Positions 15,141-26,724 of a stretch of 64,000 nt of DNA are shown here, one piece after another. A program made the position numbers and the translations under genes. The notes under the pieces are model-generated. The model made no database searches and was not told the origin of the DNA. It saw only the letters and a list, made by a program, of their open reading frames with translations. Every line of letters starts with the position of its first letter. The stretch's first letter is position 1. Origin of the DNA: Ovis canadensis (lineage: Eukaryota; Chordata; Mammalia; Artiodactyla; Bovidae); NCBI RefSeq assembly GCF_042477335.2, contig NC_091245.1:87520501-87584500 (forward strand). The letters are read 5' to 3'.

Positions 15141-15618
15141 ATGTGAGAAGAAATGACCAGTCTCAGTTTTCTTATTGGCAAAAGAGGCTAAAATATGACT
15201 TACTTCATGGGAGGTGGTAAGGAATAAAACAGTGCGTACAAAGTGGCTCCTGTTCAGCTCTTCAATAAAAGGTGCCTGTTGCTCTCTGAATGCCACTTCC
15301 TAAGGTTGCATCAGGGATGCCCCAGTCTCCCTGCTGGCTCCCAGGAGCTGTGGCTTACCTCCCTGGGCAAAAATCCCGAAGAGCTCTAGGTGTGAGATGG
15401 TACCTAATGGGCTATTGTTCTCATGTGGATGAAGACATGCCCCTTGCCAGAGTAGTGGAGCCACGGCAGAACAAGCGAATGTTCTGTGGGAGGTCTGGAG
15501 GGGCTGAAACTGGGCATTCCCAGGGCAAGAGGTAAGGGGTGGCTTTTCCCCTGCCTGGGACCTGAAAATTTGACCACCAGGAGATGGACCAAATATCAAT
15601 GTATACATCCACATACCT

Positions 15619-15837
15619 GGGCTTCCTGGTGGCTCAGTGGTACAAAAATCCACCTGCAATTCAGGAGATGTGGGTTCGATCCCTGGGTCAGGAAGTTCCC
15701 CTGGAGGAGGGCAAGACAACCCACTCCAGTATTCTTGGGTGGAGAATCCCCATGGACAGAGAGAGGGTCCTGGTGGGCTACGGTCCATAGGGTCGCAAGA
15801 GAGTCAGACAAGACTGAAGTGACTGAGCACTCCCGTG
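15619..15837 (+). mobile_element. Bov-tA SINE
   Basis: A full head, core and A tail is present. The flanks TCCACATACCT (15608-15618) and TCCATATACCT (15838-15848) give a 10/11 target-site duplication. Confidence 0.92.
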
Positions 15838-15848
15838 TCCATATACCT

Positions 15849-16640
15849 AATCTTGCCTTGCTGTGTTTGAAATTCTTCATACTTATGTGGATTGCCTGTG
15901 TGCACATGATAACCTTGATTTTCTCCTGTTAATCCGCCTAAGGCCTGCCAGAAGAACTGAGAGGGGAAAGAGGGGAAGACCCTCCTCCCCCCTGGTCAGG
16001 CACCCCTCTTGGCTCCTCTCCTCTCCTTTCTTGCATGCACCCTGAATAGAGTAGAGGTCACTGTGTGTTTGGCAGGGAGGGAGGTGGGCTTGGAGTGGAG
16101 GTCAGGCCCTGCCCACGCCTACCCCTCCATCCACCCCATCCAGCTATGGCACTTCTGGCTTTGCCCCTGACTCCAGGGCCTGGCCAGTGCTGAGGCAGGA
16201 CCAGTGTGGGAAGGCTCAGACCCAGCAACTGGTGGGCTGGAGTTGGTCTCCTTGCTGGAGGTTCAGGGATGTGGGGATGTGAGGGGTTTCCGACCCCTCT
16301 GTGTCCTGAAGCCACAGCCTTCCCTTCTCTCCCAGCCACTTCTGCGTGAGTCTGCATCACCTCTGCTTCATGTTTCATTGGTTAGTTCTCAAGCCAGGCT
16401 TAGTTAACCTGTCCCAGATTGCCCACTGAGACCACAGCTCTCATTGCCCCTCCTCTGGGGGCATCCCCAACTCCTGATGCTCTACCAAGGGCAGAACTCC
16501 CTGAACGAGACCACCACCACTATTACATCATCACTACTTAGCGATTCCTGCTTCTCCCACCTCAGCTCAGGCCTTCTGAAGGCACACAAGGCCCAGTTCC
16601 AGTCTGCTGGAGCCACGCCTACAACCTGCTTTGTGCTCCC
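15849..16640. other. Intergenic, no gene seen
   Basis: This is GC-rich unique sequence. No repeat, exon-like segment or RNA gene was recognised. Confidence 0.5.
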
Positions 16641-16649
16641 GCCAGAGCA

Positions 16650-17050
16650 CTCATTGTCACCGTTGACCGAAAGGAAAACGCATAAGGCTGGAGTTGTGAG
16701 TGTAAGTTTAATTTAGCATCTGACTGAGGACTGTGGCTCAGGAGACATTTGCTCAGTAAATGAGTACTCAGCTCTGAGTAAACCGCCAGGTTTTTGTGAT
16801 TTTTAGCTAGAGACAATGTGCAGTCAGGCGTACATCTGGGTGAAAGATTAACGCTAGTCACAGAGGACACATATCTCAAGTTAAGGATTGTAGTGTTTCC
16901 CTATGCATGAAAGGGTACAAGAATCTGGAGTCATTAAAATTCCTCCTGAGATGTGCATCTGACCGTGGGCCTGCTTGTCCACAGTGCAGAACAGCCTGTC
17001 GGTCAGTGCAGTGGGTTAATCCTCGTAGAAATGGGTGATGAGCAATGCTC
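16650..17050 (-). repeat. Direct-repeat copy 1, probable antisense LTR of a decayed retroelement
   Basis: About 400 bases align in the same orientation with the split copy at 22845-23047 plus 25764-26055. Shared blocks include TACTGAGGAC-like, ATTTTTAGCTA, ATGTGCAGTCA, CTAGTCACxxA, GGGTTAATCCT and GGGTGATGAGCAAT. The strand is inferred from a remembered similarity to ruminant LTRs and is not certain. The exact TG/CA ends were not resolved. Confidence 0.6.
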
Positions 17051-17433
17051 TCTGCTTACTTATAGTTTCTCCCCTTTTGGTCATAAATTCTACCCAGGTT
17101 TGAGAGACATTTCCTGACCAATTTGTCCCATGGTGCTAGGAAGGCTCATTCCTAGGTCAAATGAGGATTTTGTTGGCAGGCCACTTGATGTGTTATGGTT
17201 GGACCGGGCCCTTCCAACGGCAGCCATAAAGGTCTCTGCACCATTTATCTCGCTGTTATGGTCTAGGACATGATTCTGCCTTGCTGCTTCTTCCCATACC
17301 AAGAGTTACAGTATGACAACAATTTTAATGTTATATAGAACTATATATTTGATTGATGATTTCAAGTAGCTTAGTAATCATTGTTTTTGTCAGAGGCTCG
17401 CTTACACATTGGGAAATACAAGAAACTATAATC

Positions 17434-17680
17434 TTGGGTTTTCCTGGTGGCTCAGTGATAAAGAATCCATCTGCCAGTGCAGGGAGCACGGGTTCAATTC
17501 CTGGTCTGGGAAGATCCCGCGTGCCATGAGACAACTAAACCTGTGCACCAAACTACTGAGCCAGTGCTCTAGAGCCTGTGAGCTGCAGCTACTCAAGCCT
17601 GCATGCCCCAGGGCCTGGGCTCCACAACAGAGAAGCCACCGCAATGAGAAGCCTGCAGAAACAACATCTTGTAAAATAGA
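17434..17680 (+). mobile_element. CHR-type tRNA SINE
   Basis: The head TTTTCCTGGTGGCTCAGTG is followed by GGTTCAATTCCTGGTCTGGG and CHR-specific repeats (CATGAGACAACTAAACC, CTACTGAGCCAGTGCTCTAG, CCACAACAGAGAAGCC). Confidence 0.85.
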
Positions 17681-17837
17681 ATATAAGTCTTAAACATTAA
17701 TAAGGTTATACGTGAAAATTTAAGTCAAGAACTCCCATTAGGTGCAGCCTAGTATAGCCCTGGTTACCTGACCCAGTCTCGTCTATACCAACTACTATCT
17801 TTAAGGCTAATTATATATTGATACGGTTCATAAGGTG

Positions 17838-18162
17838 GGGCTTGCTAGGTAGCTCACCTGGTAAAGAATCGGCCTGCAGCGCAGGAGACCCCAATTCAAT
17901 CCCTGGGTCGGGAAGTTCCTCTGGAGAAGAGATAGGCTACCCAACCCAGTATTCTTGAGTTTCCCTGGTGGCTCAGAGAATAAAGAATCTACCTGCAATG
18001 CTGGAGACCTGGGTTTGATCCCTGGGTTGGGAAGATCCCCTGGAGAAGGGCATGGCAACTCATTCTAGTCTTCTTGCCTGGAGAATCCCCATGGACACAG
18101 GAGCCTGGTGGGCTACAGTCCATGGGGTCACAAAGAGTTGGACATGACTGACTAAGCACATT
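17838..18162 (+). mobile_element. Dimeric Bov-tA SINE inserted as one unit
   Basis: A first Bov-tA unit (17838-17956) stops at CCAGTATTCTTG and is followed at once by a complete second Bov-tA (from about 17957). One perfect 12-bp duplication, GTTCATAAGGTG, flanks the pair (17826-17837 and 18163-18174). Nothing of the first unit's tail follows the second, so this is not a simple nested insertion. Confidence 0.9.
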
Positions 18163-18174
18163 GTTCATAAGGTG

Positions 18175-19424
18175 CCCAGTCCAATTTCCTACTATTATTA
18201 AGCTGATATATGTATTAAACTTAGTATGATTTAAGGAAACCTTCAGCCCTATGTAACTGATTCTTGTTGATATTAACTTTCTGTTAACAGTTTTAGGAAA
18301 CCATCAGGTCCTCCTCTGGAGTTCAGTAATTTCCAACCCCGTTCAGTGTTTGGTCTAAAAGTTATCAGAAACCTCTACTTGTCAAGTTCTTTCTATGAAT
18401 TGTCTTGAAGACAAAGCATTTTGTAAGAGCATCAAAGTAAAACAGTAACTGTTTCTAAATGTCAAAACAAAAAGGCATGGTTAAAGATTGGATTACAATG
18501 TGATTGACAAAGAAATTTGGTTATTTCTATGACATATGACATTTTAACATAATAGCTAGAACTGTGATTGATAACATTATGCCAGAGCATATGCAAGTTT
18601 CATATAATTCTAGAGCATTTATATTAGTAACATTTATCCATAAAATATAAATTAAGAAGGTTTATTATCACTCATTTGACAGTGCTTCCCATGTAATTTA
18701 ATATATCAAATAAGCCTTGTTTAATATCTTTCTTCAAGATGTTTCAGAGTCCTGCTAAAATGTTTCAAAGTTAGTTAGAGGTTAAAAGGGCTTCATTTAG
18801 AATTTGATTTGAGAAAGTTTGTCAAAGATATCAAAAGATTTTACAACACTTGGCCAAATAGGATCACGGGTCACTGTTAAACAATGCTTATTCACTTAAC
18901 CAAAGTGACAATAAAGATTTCAAAGGCAAATACAGAAAGTTACAACAGGTTACTTAAAAGATGGAGAAACTGTACAGTCTGTTATCAAAAGCAGATTGAT
19001 ATTCCAAGAAATCTTTGTCTCTCTTAACAGAGAGAAAGCCAGTTTCTAGATTTGCACTATCTTACTTTTAATATAAAAAAGTCATTCATTCAATTAAATT
19101 TATCCTCACCTTAGCCAGTCCTGACCATGCACAAAACTCTTTTCTCAGGGTTTCTTCCACAAACTTTTTACAACTTTTTTACCTTCAGATTTTGTCCTAT
19201 GTTTTCCCTTTCTCTCTCTTAACTCTTTTTAACCTTTTTTTTAAGGATAAAATTACTTTTTTCCCTTAACAAACACATTTTCATTCCTTGCTTACCAAGA
19301 TGTTTTTCCTTACTAATTTTAGTAGTTTTCATCACACACATTGATTGGAATTCTTAACCTTTAAAAATCTTAATTTCTAGTGAAAACTAAGAAGTAAACA
19401 ATTGTAAATTTACTTTCACATTTG
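18175..19424. other. AT-rich stretch inside the probable LTR element, no gene seen
   Basis: It contains pyrimidine-rich tracts near 19.1-19.3 kb. No ORF above about 60 codons and no known repeat was recognised. Confidence 0.45.
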
Positions 19425-19639
19425 TTGTTAGTGGCTAAAGTTGTGTCTGACTCCTTTGCAACCCCATAGACTGTGGCCTGTCAGGCTTCTCTGTCCATGA
19501 GATTTCCCCGAGAAGAATAATGGAGTGGGTTGCCATTTGTTTCTCCAGGGGATCTTCTCAACCCAGGGATCTAAGCCCTGTCTTTTGCATCTCTTGCACT
19601 GGCAGGCAGATTCTTTGCCTCTGAGCCACTGGGGAAGCT
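19425..19639 (-). mobile_element. Bov-tA SINE, antisense
   Basis: It is the reverse complement of a diverged Bov-tA, from GTTGTGTCTGACTCC to GAGCCACTGGGGAAGC. Confidence 0.88.
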
Positions 19640-19900
19640 CTCACTCACTTTCACATTAGCAGCGTGAGATTGGCAAGCTTATGAACACATTCCACACGCA
19701 TGTCCTCCAAGCATAATTTATTTCCTCATTGTGGTACAAGATGTGTGTCTGATAAACCGAAATATCTTTCTTTTTTTTTCTCTACTAAGAAGATAAAAAT
19801 AGGAAAACTTACCTGTGGCAGTGAAAACATTGACCAGGGCATTCCCTGGAGAAACTATTTTTCAGTAGATATACCATAAGACATAATTATTCTCAAAAGT

Positions 19901-20124
19901 GAAATTGCTCAATCATATCCAACTCTTTGCAACCCCATGGACTTTTTAGCCTACCAGGCCCCTCTGTCCATGGGATTTTCCAGGCAAGAATACTGGAGTG
20001 GGTTGCAAGAATACTGGAGTGGGTTGCCATTTCCTTCTCCAGGGGCTCTTCCCGACCCGGGAATCGAACCTGGGTCTCCCAGACTGCCGGCAGATGCTTT
20101 ACCATCTGAGCCACCAGGGAAGTT
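19901..20124 (-). mobile_element. Bov-tA SINE, antisense, perfect 15-bp TSD and internal 21-bp duplication
   Basis: ATTATTCTCAAAAGT occurs at 19886-19900 and 20125-20139. Inside the SINE a 21-base unit covering the CAAGAATACTGGAGTGGG core is repeated exactly in tandem (19984-20004 and 20005-20025). The perfect flanks suggest a young copy. Confidence 0.95.
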
Positions 20125-20372
20125 ATTATTCTCAAAAGTTTACATCAAACTCTTATCTCACTTACATTTAGTTTACTTATGAAAATACCATCATACCAAG
20201 TTATTTTTCTTGCTGACAAATTTTGTTAGAGATAACATGAACTTATTTCACTTTCAGTAAACCTAGGTAGAATAAAGGTTTTAATACTGATAACTCTGTA
20301 GACAAGATAGGCCTATGTAAATTAAGCCAAGCAACAAACTTGTTTTTATTTACTAAGTATTAATCTTAGATC

Positions 20373-20604
20373 GTGCGTGCGGGCTGGCTCAGTGCCTTCA
20401 GTCATGTCTGACTCTTCTGTGACCCCATGGACTATAGCCCACCAGGCTTCTTTGTCCATGGGATTCTCCAGGTAAGAATACTGGAGTGGGGTTGCCATTC
20501 CTTCCTTCAGGGGGTCTTCCCAACCCAGGGATAAAAATGGCATCTTTTATGTCTCCTGCATTGGCAGGCGGGTACTTTACCACTAGCGCCACTTGGGAAG
20601 CCCC
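20373..20604 (-). mobile_element. Bov-tA SINE, antisense
   Basis: It is a full-length reverse complement. The flanks AATCTTAGATC (20362-20372) and AATCCTAGGTC (20605-20615) match at 9 of 11 positions. Confidence 0.9.
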
Positions 20605-20871
20605 AATCCTAGGTCATATAATCTTAAAAATAATGTGTTGGTTTCTATTACATTTAGAAATAGTTAATTCACAAACATTTACTTTTAAGCCAATTAAATA
20701 GAGCTGCTTTACAAATTAAGATTGGCAATACTGTCAGAAGTTAGAAACATAACTTATCTAGAAAATATATAAGACATAATAGGTAGACACAACTAGAGAT
20801 CACATAGCTTTCCTTTTTAAGGCTTTAGTTATGAATCAGGTATAAAACACAACTCACTAGTTTATAGATAA

Positions 20872-21204
20872 TTTCTAATTTAAGCTGTGCCGGGTCTTTG
20901 CTCCTGTGCGGGCTTTTCTCTAGTTTCGGAGGACAGGGCCACTCTCCAGCTGCCCTGCACAGGCTTTTCACGGCAGTGACTTCTCTTGTGGCCGGGCATG
21001 GGTTCTAGGGTGCGCACGTTTCAGTAGTTGCAGTGGTTGGGCTTAGTAGTTGTGGCTCCCAGGCTCTAGAGCATGGCCTCAGTTGTTGTGGGGGAACAGG
21101 CTTAGTTGTTCTGAGGCATGTGGGATTTTCCTGGACCAGGAATCAAACTTGTATCTCCTGCAATGGCAGGTGGATTCTTTACCACTGAGCCACCAGGGAA
21201 GCCC
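20872..21204 (-). mobile_element. CHR-type tRNA SINE, antisense, long copy
   Basis: It reads toward the head at GAGCCACCAGGGAAGCC, with the CHR-specific GTTGTGGCTCCCAGGCTCTA and TTAGTTGTTCTGAGGCATG segments. The flanks ACTAGTTTATAGATAA (20856-20871) and ACTAGTTTATGAATAA (21205-21220) match at 14 of 16. Confidence 0.88.
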
Positions 21205-21254
21205 ACTAGTTTATGAATAACAGCTAGAATAAATTAAGTCTCTTGCCTGAGTTT

Positions 21255-21728
21255 CAGTTCAGTTCAGCTGCTCAGTCGTGTCCGACTCTTTGCGACCCCA
21301 TGAATTGCAGCACGCCAGGCCTCCCTGTCAATCACCAACTCCTGGAGTTCACTCAGACTCACGTCCATCGAGTCGGTGATGCCATCCAGCCATCTCATCC
21401 TCTGTCATCCCCTTCTCTTCCTGCCCCCAATCCCTCCCAGCATCAGAGTCTTTTCCAATGAGTTAACTCTTTGCATGAGGTGGCCAAAGTACTGGAGTTT
21501 CAGCTTCAGCATCATTCCCTTCAAAGAAATCCCAGGGCTGATCTCCTTCAGAATGGACTGGTTGGATCTCCTTGCAGTCCAAGGGACTCTCAAGAGTCTT
21601 CTCTAACACCACAGTTCAAAAGCATCAATTCTTCAGCGCTCAGCTTTCTTCACAGTCCAACTCTCATATCCATACATGACCACTGGAAAAACCATAGCCT
21701 TGACTAGACGGGCCTTTGTTGGCAAAGG
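21255..21728 (-). mobile_element. BovB LINE 3' fragment, antisense
   Basis: It starts at the CAGTTCAGTTCAG tail and runs back through the reverse transcriptase C-terminus (reverse of [17 protein letters not shown]) to GGCCTTTGTTGGCAAAG, where homology stops. It is 5'-truncated to about 0.47 kb. Confidence 0.92.
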
Positions 21729-22844
21729 TTTTAGAGTTTAGAAAGGCCTTTTCCCCCTCAGTCTCAGGAATTGGAGATGGTCTAGATAAGAGAGCATCCT
21801 GAGAAGAATTGGAGAAACATCCACATCTCACAGACACAGGAAGATAAGTGTAATTTCCTCCCAGAAGGACTTTTGCTCCCCTAGGGTCAGAACTTGGAAA
21901 TGATGTTTTTCTCAAGCTGGCTTTTTCTAGCTGCATACACAAAAAACCCATTTGGAGCCTCACCGTGACCATTTCAAGGCCAGATCTTCTTTAGTTCCCA
22001 TTTAAGTAAGTAAGTCTAAGTATATTCTCTGTACATGCATAAACCCGGCTAGGGTGGTCAGGGTTTGACCATCCATCTGTCACTCCTTTTTCGTTCAATC
22101 TGAAGCCTTTGCCTCCCATTTCAAGGTGGTTTGTCAGGACAGAATTACTATGGAAAACGGTGCGGGCTGGTGTGCTGCTTTGAGCTGAAATCCTCTAGGT
22201 GTCACTCAAGAGTCATTTCTTCTCCCTCCAGCAGTCCAAAACCAGCATGGGCTCTCAGAGCCAGTCTCAACATGGTTCTCACATGGCCAATCTTAATGCG
22301 TGTGTCCCTCAGACAAGCAGTTTTTAATCCAGTGAGTGGTTTTCCCTGAGGGACCACTGCCCAGGTAGAGGACTCACCTCCACCACTTCTGTAAATTTCT
22401 CGGTTGCCTGAGAAATCTGTACCTGGCCAGGAGGAACTCTGTCCCTTATCTTCAAAGCTGAAAGCTCTCATATGATATCTTCACTTTTATTCAAATAAAC
22501 TCTGTTAAAGTAGCTAATTAACAAAGAACACCAGGTCATTTTTAGCCAGGTCAGCCTCCTACCTAAAAACCCTTTCCATTGAGTGACCTTCCTTCCCAGT
22601 GTCGTTCACCTGAAAGTCCAGGTACCTCTTTCTGAACTGCTTTAAGTTCAGAGAAACTTTCTCCTCATAGTGAGGAGTTTACCAATCATGGAATAAAACT
22701 CAGGATCATCAACCAAGATATGAGATCTGAGGCCAGGAGAGACATCCAGTTATCGGGACTCGAGGAGGTGAAGGGCACAAGCAGACTTTACCGGTACCAA
22801 CGCTCTGGATCCTTGTCAATTCAGGTGAAGAAGAGAAAGTTGCT
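21729..22844. other. Inside the probable LTR element, no gene seen
   Basis: About 1.1 kb without a recognised repeat. ORFs are short and without family features. Confidence 0.45.
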
Positions 22845-23047
22845 CCGTGTCCCTTTGTGGTCACTAAAACAGTTAACCACAAGGAAGACCCCTAATGTAA
22901 GAGCTGTGAGTTTATGTTTTATTCAGTATCTTACTGAGGACAACAGCCCAGCAGATAGTCGTTCACTAGCTCAGAGTAATGAATCCAAAGAGGAACACAG
23001 AGAGGCCAGTTTACGTGTAATTTTTAGCTACAGGCTATCTGCACTCA
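22845..23047 (-). repeat. Direct-repeat copy 2, left part (probable LTR)
   Basis: It aligns with 16650-16800 (GCTGTGAGTTTATGTTTTAT, TTACTGAGGAC, TAATTTTTAGCTA). The copy is interrupted by BovB at 23048 and resumes at 25764. Confidence 0.6.
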
Positions 23048-25763
23048 ATCACTGAGGAAGGCTTCCTTATCTCTCCTTGCTATTCTTTGGAACTCTGCGT
23101 TCAAATGGGTATATCTTTCTTTTTCTCCTTTGCTTTTTGCTTCTCTTCTTTTCACAGCTATTTGTAAGGCCTCCTCAGACAGCCATTTTGCTTTTTTGCA
23201 TTTTTTTTCCCCTTGGGGATGGTCTTGATTCCTGTCTCCTGTGCAATGTCACAAACCTCCATCCATAGTTCATCAGGCACTCTATCTATCCAATCTAGTC
23301 CATTAAATCTATTTCTCACTTCCACTGTATAATCATTAGGGATTTGATTTAGGTCATACCTGAATGGTCTAGTGGTTTTCCCTACTTTCTTCAATTTAAG
23401 TCTGAATTTGGCAATAGGAATTCATGATCTGAACAACAATCAGCTTCCGGTCTTGTTTTTGCTGAATGTATAGAGCATCTCCATCTTTGGCTGCAAAGAC
23501 TATAATCAGTCTGATCTCGGTGTTGACCATCTGGTGATGTCCATGTGTAGAGTCTTCTCTTGTGTTGTTGGAAGAGGGTGTTTGCTGTGACCAGTGTGTT
23601 CTCTTGGCAGACCTCGATTAGTCTTTGCCCTGCTTCATTCTGTACTCCAAGGCCAAATTTGCCTGTTACTCCAGGTGTTTCTTGATTTTCTACTTTTGCA
23701 TTCCAGTCTCTCATAATGAAAAGAATATCTTTTTTGGGTGTTAGTTCCAGAAGGTTTTATAGGTCTTCATAGAACTGTTCGACTTCAGCTTCTTCAGCAT
23801 TACTGGTTGAGGAGTAGTCTTGGATTACCGTGATATTGAATGGTTTGCCTTGGAAACCAACAGAGATCATTCTGTCATTTTTGAGACTGCACCCAAGTAC
23901 TGCATTTTGAACTCTTTTGTTGACTATGATGGCTACTCCATTTCTTCTAAGGGATTCTTGCCCACAGTGGTAGATATAACAGTGATCTGAGTTAAATTCA
24001 CCCATTCCAATCCATATTATTTCACTGACTCCTAAAATGTCAATATGCACTCTTGCCATCTCCTGTTTCATGCAAAAATGGGCTCAATAAAGGACAGAAA
24101 TGAAAAAAAATAAATAAATAAAGGACAGAAATGGTATGGACCTAACAGAAGCAGAAGATATTCAGAAGAGGTGGCAAGAATACACAGAAGAACTGTACAA
24201 AAAAGATCTTCATGACCCAGATAATCATGATGGTGTGATCTTTCACCTAAAGCCAGACATCCTGGAATGTGAAGTCAAGTGGGCCTTGGGAAGCATCACT
24301 ACGAACAAAGCTAGTGGAGGTGATGGAATTCCAGTTGAGCTATTTCAAATCCTGAAAGATGATGCTGTGAAAATGCTACACTCAATATGCCAGCAAATTT
24401 GGAAAACTCAGGAGTGGTCACAGGACTGGAAAAGGTCAGTTTTCATTCCAATCCCAAAGGAAGGCAATGCCAAAGAATGCTCAAACTGCTGCACAATTGC
24501 ACTCACCTCACACACTAGCAAAGTAATGCTCAAAATTCTCCAAGCCAGGCTTCAACAATACATGAAGTGTGAACTTCCAGATGTTCAAATTGGTTTTAGA
24601 AAAAGCAGAGGAACCAGAGATCAAATTGCCAACATCTGCTGGATCATGGAAAAAGCAAGAGTTCCAGAAAAACATCTATTTCTGCTTTATTGACTATACC
24701 AAAGCCTTTGACTATGTGGATCACAATAAACTGTGGAAAATTCTGAAAGAGATGGGAATACCAGACCACCTGACCTGCCTCTTGAGAAATCTGTATGCAG
24801 GTCAGGAAGCAACGATAAGAACTGAACATGGAACTACAGACTGGTTCCAAATAGGAAAAGGAGTATATCAAGGCTGTATATTGTCACCCTGCTTATTTAA
24901 CTTATATGCAGAGCACATCATGAGAAATGCTGGCTGGAAGAAGCACAAGCTGGAATCAAGATTGCCAGGAGAAATACCAATAACCTCAGATATACAGATA
25001 ACACCACCCTTAAGGCAGAAAGTGAAGAACTAAAGAGCCTCTTGATGAAAGTGAAAGAGGAGAGTGAAAAAGTTGGCTTAAAGCTCAACATTCAGAAAAC
25101 AAAGATCATGGCACCTGGTCCCGTCACTTCATGGCAAATAGAAGGAGAAACAGTGGAAACAGTGACAGACTTTATTTTTGGGGGCTCCAAAATCACTGCA
25201 GATGGAGATTGCAGTCATGAAATTAAAAATGCTTGCTCCTTGGGAGAAAAGTTATAACGAACCTAGGCAGCATATTAAAAAGCAGAGACATTACTTTACC
25301 AACAAAGGTCTGTCTAGTCAAGGCTATGGTTTTTCCAGTAGTCATGTATGGATGTGAGATTTGGACTATAAAGAAAGCTGAGCACTGAAAAATTGATAGT
25401 TTTGAACTGTGGTGTTTGAGAAGACTCTTGAGAGTCCCTTGGACTGCAAGGAGATCCAACCAGTCTATCCTAAAGGAGACCATTCCTGAATATTCATTGG
25501 AAGGACTAGTGTTGAAGCTGAAGCTCCAATACTTTGGTCACCTAATGCAAAGAGTTGACTCATATGAAAAGACCTTCATGCTGGAAAGATTGAAGGCAAG
25601 AGGAGAAGGCAGAGGATGAGATGATTGGATGGCATCACTGATTCAATAGACCTGAGTTTGAGTAAACTCCAGGAGTTGCTGATGGACAGGGAGGCCTGGG
25701 GTGCTGCAGTCCATGGGGTTGCAATGAGTCGGACACGACTGAGTGACTGAAATGAACTGATTG
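23048..25763. mobile_element. BovB LINE with 5' inversion (twin priming), inserted in the LTR-like repeat
   Basis: The left part (23048-24068) is antisense and carries the endonuclease region (reverse of NGVAIIVNKRVQNAVLG, GKFGLGVQNEAGQRLIE, KKVGKTTRPFRYDLNQIP). The right part (24066-25763) is sense and starts at GSIKDRNGMDLTEAEDIQKR, running through the reverse transcriptase to the 3' tail. About 80 bases of ORF between the two parts are missing, and the junction has TTT microhomology at 24066-24068. The duplication ATCTGCACTCA/ATGTGCAGTCA (23037-23047, 25764-25774) matches at 9 of 11. The YADD box reads YTDN and several frameshifts are present, so the copy is inactive. Confidence 0.9.
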
Positions 25764-26055
25764 ATGTGCAGTCAAGCATGCATCTTGGCAAAACATTACT
25801 GCTAGTCACGCAAAATAGATAGCTCAAGTTGCTAATTTAAGTGCTTTTCTATGTATGGGAAGGTAAGAAAATCTGAGGTCATCAAAATTCTTCCTGAGAT
25901 TAATAAATTAATATTAATACATCTAAGAGGCCTGCTTGTCCCAACGCACAGCGTCCTGTTATCATAGTCATTTCTTCTGTCTGGAGTGCAGAGTGCTGTC
26001 AGTCAGCAACGGCTGCGGGTTAATCCTTGCAGAACTGGGTGATGAGCAATCTGTC
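25764..26055 (-). repeat. Direct-repeat copy 2, right part (probable LTR)
   Basis: It continues the alignment with 16810-17046 (ATGTGCAGTCAAGCATG, CTAGTCACGCAAAATAG, GGGTTAATCCTTGCAGAACT, GGGTGATGAGCAAT). The similarity stops near 26055, the presumed outer end. Confidence 0.6.
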
Positions 26056-26584
26056 TAATTGTTTCCACCTGACACAGTCACATCCTTTCTCTGACACTTT
26101 CTTTGTATTTAGAAGTTCACTAATCTTATCATTGTGTGCAAAAGCCCATAGGTTAGATACAATGAGTCTTCTGCAGCCCAGCGAGGTTTTTGTGCTCCCC
26201 ACCCACCGCCTGCCCCCTACCTTCCCCCCCCCCACCCCATTCACTGTTTTGAATCTTTCCAGCACATTCTTTCTGGCTTATTATGATCTCCCTTGGGTGT
26301 ATCAGTTACCTTGTTCACACCACTCAAAGTATTTATAAGATCTACTAACTTTCACACATTCTGGCCTTGTGAAGTTGCATTTTTGCCGATACAAAAGACA
26401 TAAAGCATTCTAAGAAACACCCACTATGTTTGGTGTGTGAGGGCCCTTTGCTTACTGCCAAGTTTGTCTAGCATCAGCTCCCACGGTGTTTGGAAACACT
26501 CTTGAGTTGTTGTTGCATCTTCCGGTCCTGTGGTTTCAGTTTACAGCCTTTGTGGGCAGGGTGGTATCTTGGGTAGAAGTAGGC
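26056..26584. other. Intergenic, no gene seen
   Basis: This is unique DNA with a C-rich run (26221-26240). Nothing else was recognised. Confidence 0.5.
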
Positions 26585-26700
26585 CTTGGGGTGATCTGGA
26601 CTAAGCCAAGTATATTTCAGTGACTTACTAGCTAAGTGTCCTCGGGTAAGTTAGTTAATTTCTCTGAGACGTAGTTTCCTCATCCACAGAATGGTAGAAG
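26585..26700 (+). repeat. MIR fragment
   Basis: It reads GTGACTTACTAGCTAAGTGT, CGGGTAAGTTAGTTAATTTC and GTTTCCTCATCCACAGAATGG, the MIR core and following segment. Confidence 0.72.
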
Positions 26701-26724
26701 AAATATGTAATTTAAAGAGATGTT

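Larger units (their letters stand above)
17051..22844 (-). mobile_element. Interior of the probable LTR element, cut by SINE and BovB insertions
   Basis: This is AT-rich DNA between two direct repeats, about 5.8 kb gross and under 4 kb once the CHR, Bov-tA and BovB insertions are removed. No gag, pol or env reading frame is visible on either strand. It is either a non-coding element or one decayed past recognition. The alternative is two independent insertions of one repeat family with ordinary DNA between them. Confidence 0.4.
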
